Assembly (NCBI GenBank): GCA_026989995.1
Contig: JALSIO010000030.1
Location: 1-6,587 of the forward strand
Reading direction: 5' to 3'
DNA: 6,587 bases
Origin: Myxococcales bacterium
GTDB lineage: Bacteria > Myxococcota_A > UBA9160 > JALSIO01
Part shown: positions 1-4,597 of the stretch, piece by piece
How positions within the stretch are numbered: position 1 is the stretch's first letter
How the letters are laid out: each line of letters opens with the position of its first letter
Made by a program: the position numbers and the translations under genes
The notes under the pieces: generated by a model
The model's input: the letters and a program-made list of their open reading frames with translations, nothing else
What the model was told of the DNA's origin: nothing
The model's database searches: none

Positions 1-313
1 GGGCGAGCGCCGTGATCGACGCGAGCCGGGAGGATCCCTTCTCGCGGCTGCGCGCGCTGCACGGCCGCTCGCCCGTCCTCGGTGCGCCCATGTGTGCCAC
101 CGACGGCTTCGTGGAGGCCTCGGGGAGCGCCGAGGTCCTGCGGGGGGTGCTCGCCCACGCCCGGCGCGACGCCCGGCTGGTGGTGGTGGCGCTCCACGAC
201 CGCGAGGTGCCGGTGAGCTTCCTGATGCTGCTCATCAAGGAGCTCCGGTCCGCGGAGCGATGGAGTATCCGGAGGACTTCGCGGCCGGGCTCGCGCTCGC
301 CCGTCCGGCCCGA
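1..313 (+). pseudogene. Zinc-type medium-chain alcohol dehydrogenase, C-terminal remnant, frameshifted and truncated
   Basis: The first frame (codons at 3, 6, 9...) reads as the second half of the Rossmann domain of an MDR dehydrogenase. VIDASREDPF is followed by DGFVEASGSAEVLRGVL, then the strand RLVVVALHDREVPV and helix FLMLLIKEL. At about 246-248 the homologous reading moves to the next frame, where VRGAMEYPEDFAAGLAL (248-298) continues what these enzymes normally have after KEL. One base is therefore missing near 247. The usual last 40 or so residues (strand, THRF-type segment and C-terminal helix) are not found in any frame. The reading runs without a stop into the antisense of the neighbouring UbiA gene, whose stop codon begins at 316. 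The 5' part (catalytic zinc domain) lies left of the window. Two independent lesions suggest a decayed gene; a sequencing error could explain the frameshift but not the lost end. The substrate cannot be inferred. Confidence 0.75.
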
Positions 314-1267
314 TCAGGCCGCGCCGGGAAGCCCCCGAGATGCGAGCCAGGCCAGGGCGACCACCAGCGCGCCCGCCAGGTAGCTGGTCCGGTCGCGCAC
401 CGCGAAGACCAGGGGGTCGTCGTGGAGCGCCTCGCGACGGACCAGCAGCCACACCCGCGTGACCCAGAAGAGCATCACCGGGCAGATCCCCCAGAGCAGC
501 TCCGGGGAGCGGTAGAGGGCGCGGGCGGCGTCGAAGTTGACGTAGAGCCCGATGACCAGCACGGCCAGGTAGCCGCTGGCGAGGCCGGCGGCCTCGAGAA
601 GCCCGAGATCCCCGCTCGCGTAGCCGCGGCCGGGAATGCGGGCCAGCTCCCGGCCCCGGAGCCCGCGGAGCTCCACCGAGCGCTTGGCGAGGGCGAGGCT
701 GGTGAAGAAGAAGAGGCAGAAGACCAGCAGCCACGGCGAGACCGGCACGCCGGTCGCGACCCCGCCCGCGAGCACCCGGTGGGTGTAGAGCCCGGCGAGG
801 ACCAGGACGTCGACCACGGCGATCCGCTTGAGCACCGCCGAATAGGCCCCCGCCAGAAGCAGGTAGAGCGCGATCATGCCCGCGAACGGCGTGCCGAGCC
901 GCGTCCCGAGGCCCACCGCCCCGCCAGCGAGGCCGAGCGCCAGCCGGGCCGCCCCGGCCGGCGCGAGCTCACCCGAAGCCAGCGGCCGGTGGCGCTTGCG
1001 CGGGTGCTGGCGGTCGGCCGCGGCGTCGAGGAGGTCGTTCAGGAGGTAGCCCGCCGAGGCCGCCGCGCAGAAGAGCAGTGCCGCGACGAGCGCGCGGGCG
1101 AGCAGATCGGGCTCTCCGGCCCGGTGCACGAGCAGGAGCGGGACGAGCAGCAGCGCGTTCTTGAGCCACTGCACGGGACGCAGGGCACGGATGGGGGCCG
1201 GCACCCGCCCCCCCGCCTCCGGACGGGCTCCCGGAGCGGTGCGGTCCTCGATCGGCTCGGCGCACAC
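314..1267 (-). CDS. UbiA-family integral membrane prenyltransferase, decaprenyl-phosphoribose synthase-like
   Basis: A 317-residue, very hydrophobic protein with about eight or nine membrane segments. LRPVQWLKN (29-37) opens the conserved core. The Mg-binding aspartate motif is N77-D78-x2-D81-x3-D85, followed by HPRKRHRPLASG (88-99). The second cytoplasmic region has YSAVLKR (142-148), D153, then LAGLYTHRVLAGG (157-169) and LALAKRSVEL (191-200). Near the C-terminus lies HDDPLVFAVRDR. This pattern matches the COG0382 branch containing mycobacterial Rv3806c, which joins phosphoribose diphosphate to decaprenyl phosphate, and UbiA domains often fused to a HAD phosphatase. Here there is no HAD domain. 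By family, the enzyme attaches a polyprenyl (phosphate) chain to a polar acceptor at the inner membrane; the acceptor is not determined. The GTG at 1267 is the longest start but lacks a clear Shine-Dalgarno. A GTG at 1204 has GGAGG upstream and gives 296 residues starting just before the conserved core, so it may be the true start. The gene is divergent from the Rieske gene. Confidence 0.87.
   Translation of the reverse strand: MCAEPIEDRTAPGARPEAGGRVPAPIRALRPVQWLKNALLLVPLLLVHRAGEPDLLARALVAALLFCAAASAGYLLNDLLDAAADRQHPRKRHRPLASGELAPAGAARLALGLAGGAVGLGTRLGTPFAGMIALYLLLAGAYSAVLKRIAVVDVLVLAGLYTHRVLAGGVATGVPVSPWLLVFCLFFFTSLALAKRSVELRGLRGRELARIPGRGYASGDLGLLEAAGLASGYLAVLVIGLYVNFDAARALYRSPELLWGICPVMLFWVTRVWLLVRREALHDDPLVFAVRDRTSYLAGALVVALAWLASRGLPGAA
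1216..1220 (-). promoter_or_regulatory. Candidate ribosome binding site for an alternative internal start of the UbiA gene
   Basis: On the minus strand GGAGG lies 11 bases upstream of an in-frame GTG at 1204-1202 (codon 22 of the long form). The spacing is slightly long but the match is full. The far-upstream GTG at 1267 is preceded only by a weak CGGGG run. The residues that would be dropped (MCAEPIEDRTAPGARPEAGGR) are low-complexity and not part of the family core. Several other G-rich runs surround this site, so the match could be composition. Confidence 0.4.
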
Positions 1268-1316
1268 GCCCCGAGTCTATCGGCCGGTCGCGGCCCGAGG
1301 CGGAGCCGAAGACGAG

Positions 1317-1345
1317 TTGACGATCTGTCAGATCGGGGGTATCAC
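1317..1345 (+). promoter_or_regulatory. Sigma70-like promoter for the Rieske oxygenase gene
   Basis: TTGACG at 1317-1322 and TATCAC at 1340-1345 are separated by exactly 17 bases. This is a strong match to the -35/-10 consensus and stands out in otherwise G+C-saturated sequence. Transcription would start near 1352, giving a 5' leader of about 35 bases before the ATG at 1387. The leader contains a small hairpin, GCCCC (1357-1361) with GGGGC (1368-1372), and then the Shine-Dalgarno. Assignment to the rightward gene follows from orientation and distance. Confidence 0.65.
1321..1335. promoter_or_regulatory. Perfect 15-base palindrome within the promoter spacer, candidate repressor operator
   Basis: CGATCTGTCAGATCG is a perfect inverted repeat of two 7-base arms around a single central T. 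It begins inside the -35 hexamer and ends 4 bases before the -10 hexamer, so a bound dimer would block RNA polymerase. The arms are only about half G+C, unlike the surroundings. The size suits a dimeric helix-turn-helix regulator such as TetR, GntR or MarR types. No regulator gene is present in the window, so the protein is unknown. Confidence 0.55.
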
Positions 1346-1374
1346 GCCCCGGCGAGGCCCCTTTCCGGGGGCGC

Positions 1375-1380
1375 GGGGAG
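1375..1380 (+). promoter_or_regulatory. Ribosome binding site of the Rieske oxygenase gene
   Basis: GGGGAG ends 6 bases before the ATG at 1387. This supports that start, which also gives a normal family N-terminus (PRGWFCVAES) only a few residues before the Rieske fold. Confidence 0.6.
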
Positions 1381-1386
1381 TGCCAG

Positions 1387-2328
1387 ATGGGCGATCGCAT
1401 CCCGCTTCCGATGCCGCGCGGCTGGTTCTGCGTGGCCGAGTCCGCCGACCTCGAGCCCGAGGAGGTGCGCCCGCTTCACGCCTTCGGGCGGGAGCTGGTG
1501 CTCTTCTGCGACGCGGCCGGCCGCCCCCACCTCCTCGATGCGCACTGCCCCCACCTCGGCGCCCACCTCGGCCATGGCGGCCGCGTCGTGGACGGGACCC
1601 TTCGGTGTCCCTTTCACGGCTGGCGCTTCGACGGCGAGGGCCGCTGCGTGGAGGTGCCCTACGCGCGACGGATCCCCCCGGCTGCCCGGCTGCGAAGCTG
1701 GCCCCTCTGCGAGCGCAACGGCCTCGTCTTCACCTGGTTCGATCCCGAAGGCGGCGCGCCGAGCTACGAGATTCCCGAGGTGCCGGAGTGGGGTGCCCCG
1801 GGGTGGACCGCACCGGAGAAGCGCGTCTTCCGGGTGCGTTCGCATCCCCAGGAGATGGCCGAGAACACCGTCGATCCGGCGCACTTCCACGTGGTCCACG
1901 GCACGCCGCGCAGGCCGGAGATGGAGGCCCGCATCGAGGGGGCCGTGCTGCGCGCCACCCAGGGCCTCACCTTCACGACACCCCAGGGCGAGGTGGAGGG
2001 CCGGGTGGACATCGAGGCACACGGCCCGGGGTTCGGAGTCACCCGCTTCCACGGGATCGTCGAGACCCTGCTGCTGGTCACCGGGATCCCGCTCGACGAC
2101 GAGCTCCACCAGACGACCCTCCGGATGAGCGTTCGGCGCATCGAGGGCAACGAGGCGGCCACCCGGGGCGTGGCCCGGGCCTTCCTCGCCGAGCTCGAAC
2201 GGCAGTACGCCCAGGACATCCCGATCTGGGAGAACAAGCGCTACCTGGAGCGGCCGCTGCTCTGCGACGGCGACGGGCCCATCGCACTCGTGCGCCGCTT
2301 CTACCGGCAGTTCTACCCCTCGGGCTGA
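1387..2328 (+). CDS. Rieske non-heme iron oxygenase, KshA / DAF-36-Neverland-like
   Basis: A 313-residue oxygenase component. The N-terminal Rieske domain (about 10-120) has the [2Fe-2S] ligands in C54-P-H56 and C74-P-F-H77, within CPHLGAHLGHGG and CPFHGWRFDGEGRC. The catalytic domain has the mononuclear iron motif N160-x2-D163-x2-H166-x4-H171 (ENTVDPAHFHVVHG). D163 is the usual bridging aspartate that relays electrons from a neighbouring Rieske centre. D277 in QDIPIWENK is the likely third iron ligand. The C-terminal block QDIPIWENKRYLERPLLCDGDGP followed by FYRQFYP resembles 3-ketosteroid 9-alpha-hydroxylase KshA and the cholesterol C7-desaturases DAF-36/Neverland, as does the CVEVPYA segment. 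The family uses O2 and electrons from a separate reductase, which is not in the window. A sterol or steroid-like substrate is an inference; another hydrophobic substrate is possible. All metal ligands are present, so the protein should be active. It has its own promoter with a candidate operator. Confidence 0.92.
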   Translation: MGDRIPLPMPRGWFCVAESADLEPEEVRPLHAFGRELVLFCDAAGRPHLLDAHCPHLGAHLGHGGRVVDGTLRCPFHGWRFDGEGRCVEVPYARRIPPAARLRSWPLCERNGLVFTWFDPEGGAPSYEIPEVPEWGAPGWTAPEKRVFRVRSHPQEMAENTVDPAHFHVVHGTPRRPEMEARIEGAVLRATQGLTFTTPQGEVEGRVDIEAHGPGFGVTRFHGIVETLLLVTGIPLDDELHQTTLRMSVRRIEGNEAATRGVARAFLAELERQYAQDIPIWENKRYLERPLLCDGDGPIALVRRFYRQFYPSG

Positions 2329-2429
2329 ACCGGCCCCGGGCCCGGCGCCCCTCGGGATGGCCTCCTCCATCGGCTAGCCTGTGGTCGGTTCCGGGACGGT
2401 CCCGGAGCCGGCCCCACCGGGAGAGCGCC
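2329..2429 (+). other. Intergenic region between the Rieske and exporter genes
   Basis: This 101-base gap contains G+C-rich inverted repeats just after the Rieske stop but no T-run, so no convincing intrinsic terminator. It also holds a weak TAGCCT -10-like box (2375-2380) without a good -35 partner, the 17-base palindrome described separately, and the exporter ribosome binding site GGGAG (2419-2423). The exporter may have its own promoter here, or be read through from upstream. I cannot decide from the sequence. Confidence 0.5.
2390..2406. promoter_or_regulatory. Perfect 17-base palindrome upstream of the cation exporter
   Basis: TCCGGGAC-G-GTCCCGGA consists of two 8-base arms around one central base. 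It ends 23 bases before the TTG start. If the TAGCCT at 2375-2380 is a -10 box, the palindrome would lie just after the transcription start, a position typical of repressor operators. As RNA it could hardly fold with a one-base loop at full length, which favours a DNA site, although a shorter stem with a 3-5-base loop is possible. Confidence 0.42.
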
Positions 2430-3341
2430 TTGCACGCCCACGCGCACGGAGACCTCCACGGCGGACTCGCGGCCCGCCGGCGGCGCACCGCGCGGCGGCT
2501 CCAGGTGGTGCTCGCGCTCTCGGGTCTCTACATGGTGGCGGAGGTGGTGGGCGGGCTCGCGAGCGGCTCGCTGGCGCTGCTCGCCGACGCCGGGCACATG
2601 TTCTCGGACGTCGCCGCGCTCGGGCTCTCGCTCTTCGCCGTCTGGCTCTCGCAGCAGCCCGCGAGCGCCGCACGAACCTACGGGCACCACCGGGTGGAGA
2701 TCCTGGCCGCGCTCGTCAACGGCGTGACGCTCGTGGTGGTGGCGGTGATGATCGTCTTCGAGGCGGTCGACCGCCTCCGGAGCCCCACGGCGGTGCTCGG
2801 CGTGCCCATGCTGGCGATCGCGGCGGGCGGGCTCGGGGTGAACCTGCTCTCGCTGGCGGTGCTCCACGGGAGACGGGGTGAGGGACTGAACCTCCGCGCC
2901 GCCTGGCTCCATGTGCTCTCCGATGCCCTGGGAAGCCTGGGCGCCGTGGGTGCGGGCTCGGTGATCCTGGCCTTCGGCTGGACCTGGGCCGACCCGGTGG
3001 CCTCGCTCCTGATCGCGGGCCTCGTGCTCCGCGCCTCGCTGGACCTGCTCCGCGAGGCCGTCGACGTGCTGCTCGAGGCCGCACCGGCCCACATCGAGGT
3101 CGAGGAGGTGCACGACACCCTGATGGCGACCCGCGGCGTCTCGGCCGTCCACGATCTCCACGTCTGGACCATCACCAGCGGACTGGTGAGCCTCTCCTGC
3201 CACGTGCGCATGGAGCCGGGTGTGGAGGGAGCGGCCCTGCTGCGCGAGATCCAGCAGCGCTTGCGGGAGCGATTCGGGATCGAGCATGTCACCATCCAGC
3301 TCGAACCCTTCGACTTCGAAGAACACGTCGCGGTGTGTTGA
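2430..3341 (+). CDS. Cation diffusion facilitator (CDF) zinc/cation exporter, CzcD/ZitB type
   Basis: A 303-residue inner-membrane antiporter expected to export Zn2+ or similar divalent cations in exchange for protons. A short His-rich N-terminus (H2, H4, H6, H10) precedes six membrane helices between about residues 25 and 205. The two halves of the transport site are HxxxD motifs: H56-D60 in helix 2 (LLADAGHMFSD) and H161-D165 in helix 5 (LHVLSDALGS). This His-Asp/His-Asp arrangement is typical of zinc-selecting CzcD, ZitB and ZnT members. YGHHRVEILAALVN (84-97) is the conserved loop and helix 3 start. The cytoplasmic regulatory domain (about 210-295) carries VHDLHVWTITSG and C257-H258 and H286. 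Start: TTG at 2430 has GGGAG 6 bases upstream and no ATG or GTG nearby in frame; the next ATG (2532) would remove the His-rich tail and part of helix 1. Its end overlaps the next gene. Confidence 0.93.
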   Translation: MHAHAHGDLHGGLAARRRRTARRLQVVLALSGLYMVAEVVGGLASGSLALLADAGHMFSDVAALGLSLFAVWLSQQPASAARTYGHHRVEILAALVNGVTLVVVAVMIVFEAVDRLRSPTAVLGVPMLAIAAGGLGVNLLSLAVLHGRRGEGLNLRAAWLHVLSDALGSLGAVGAGSVILAFGWTWADPVASLLIAGLVLRASLDLLREAVDVLLEAAPAHIEVEEVHDTLMATRGVSAVHDLHVWTITSGLVSLSCHVRMEPGVEGAALLREIQQRLRERFGIEHVTIQLEPFDFEEHVAVC

Positions 3342-4597
3342 GCGACGATCCTGCGCCCTCCCGTGACCCGGCGCCCCGGCGCGCGGCCGGCGCCGAGGGC
3401 GTCCTTCCGGCAGACCTCCTCGAGCGACCGGCCGAGGAGGGAGCGCGCCGGCTCGTCCGCGCGCGGGCACTCCGCCTGGGCGACCTCGCCCGGGACGCCA
3501 CCCGAGGGAGCGTCCCTCCGGAGGCCGCGGGCCGCGAGGTCGAGGAGCTCCGCGCCCTGCTGCGGCTGCTCCGGCCGCACCTGCGCGGGGCCGTCCCGGC
3601 CGCGGACCGCCGCGCCCTCGGCCGACTCGGGGAGCGGCTCGGGACCGGGCCCGAGGGTGTTGCGCCGGCCACGCGACCCGGCCACGCCGCGCGGCGGGAG
3701 CTCGCGGCGCTTCGCCGGCTCGGGCGCCGGCTCGGCCGGCGGCTTTCCCGCCTCCACATCCACCGCCACCTCGACGACCCCGACCCCCCGGCCTTCGGCG
3801 ATGCGCTCGCGGCCGCGCTCGAACGCCTCGCGGACGAGCTCGGGGAGCTCGCGGAGGAAGCCCCGCCCCACGCACGCCGGCTCCCCGAGCTCCTGCGCGA
3901 GCTCTCCGGCGTGGGGGCGGCGCTCGCGGCCCGCGTGGCCGGGGCCGCCGCGCTCAGCGAGGAGGCGCGCGCGGCGCTCCGGGGGCTCGGGACCGCCGCC
4001 GCGGTGGCCGCGCCCCTTTCGCCGGAGGGGGGACGCCCGTTCGGGACCGACCCGCGCGTCCTGACCGCCCTCGCCGCACGCGCGCGGGCGGTCGGCGGGT
4101 CGCTCCGGCCGCCCGCCCCGCCCCGGGAGGTCGAGCGGAAGTTCCTGTGCCGGGCACTCCCCGAGCTCCCCCCGGAGGCCGAGGTCTTCGAGGTGGAGCA
4201 GGGCTGGCTCCCGGGCGACACCTTCCGCGAGCGGCTGCGCCGCGTGCGCGGACCGGGGGGCGAGCACTTCGTCCGGACCCTCAAGCTCGGCACCGGCGCC
4301 GTGCGGGTGGAGTTCGAGGAGGAGATCGACGCCCGCCTCTTCGCGGCCCTCTGGCCCCTCACCGAGGCCGCGCGGGTTCGCAAGCGCCGCTACCGGATCC
4401 CGGCGGGCGCCCGCGTCGTCGAGGTCGACGAGTTCCTCGACCGCCAGCTCGTGCTCGCGGAGGTGGAGCTCTCCCGTCCCGACGAGCCCGTCGAGCTTCC
4501 GGCCTGGCTCGCCCGCGTCGTCGTGCGCGAGGTGACCGACGAGGCGGGATTCACGAACCTGGAGCTGGCGCGCCCGGCGCGGCGCGGGTCGGGCTAG
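3335..4597 (+). CDS. CYTH-domain (triphosphate tunnel) protein with Arg-rich CHAD-like N-terminal half
   Basis: A 420-residue soluble protein. The C-terminal 155 residues are a CYTH domain: E265-V-E267-R-K269 (ExExK), R298/R300/R302, K317 in RTLKLG, R324-V-E326-F-E328-E329-E330, R349/R351, E363-V-D365, and E376-V-E378. Alternating acidic and basic residues of this kind line the tunnel that binds triphosphate groups and divalent metal, so activity looks intact; triphosphatase is the commonest role, adenylate or thiamine-triphosphate chemistry less likely. Residues 25-250 are predicted helices rich in Arg, including EVEELRALLRLLRPHL (68-83) and HIHRH (141-145). They resemble CHAD polyphosphate-binding helices but lack the usual histidine-containing signature, and the order is reversed from the common CYTH-then-CHAD. 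Start GTG 3335 or TTG 3338 overlaps the exporter stop by 7 or 4 bases, so the pair is translationally coupled; no strong ribosome site is seen. The 3' end overlaps hypF. Confidence 0.85.
   Translation: MLSDDPAPSRDPAPRRAAGAEGVLPADLLERPAEEGARRLVRARALRLGDLARDATRGSVPPEAAGREVEELRALLRLLRPHLRGAVPAADRRALGRLGERLGTGPEGVAPATRPGHAARRELAALRRLGRRLGRRLSRLHIHRHLDDPDPPAFGDALAAALERLADELGELAEEAPPHARRLPELLRELSGVGAALAARVAGAAALSEEARAALRGLGTAAAVAAPLSPEGGRPFGTDPRVLTALAARARAVGGSLRPPAPPREVERKFLCRALPELPPEAEVFEVEQGWLPGDTFRERLRRVRGPGGEHFVRTLKLGTGAVRVEFEEEIDARLFAALWPLTEAARVRKRRYRIPAGARVVEVDEFLDRQLVLAEVELSRPDEPVELPAWLARVVVREVTDEAGFTNLELARPARRGSG

Noticed and set aside
1274..1279. TAGACT on the minus strand as a -10 box for the UbiA gene
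   Set aside because: There is no acceptable -35 element 16-18 bases upstream; kept only as a comment on the start-site question.
1357..1372. Hairpin in the Rieske 5' leader as a riboswitch or attenuator
   Set aside because: A 5-base G/C stem in a roughly 35-base leader is too short for a riboswitch, and there is no alternative pairing or leader peptide.
92..2128. Long plus-strand open frame (about 678 codons) through the UbiA and Rieske genes
   Set aside because: Only its stretch at about 248-298 has homology (the shifted dehydrogenase remnant). The rest is antisense to UbiA or out of frame with the Rieske gene.
2329..2371. G+C-rich inverted repeats after the Rieske stop (including GATGG/CCATC at 2356-2371) as a terminator
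   Set aside because: No T-run follows and the stems are short; inverted repeats of this kind are frequent by chance in such sequence.
1161..2429. Upstream extension of the exporter reading frame
   Set aside because: The open frame continues far upstream but overlaps the Rieske gene in another frame and has no conserved content; the TTG at 2430 with its ribosome site is the sensible start.
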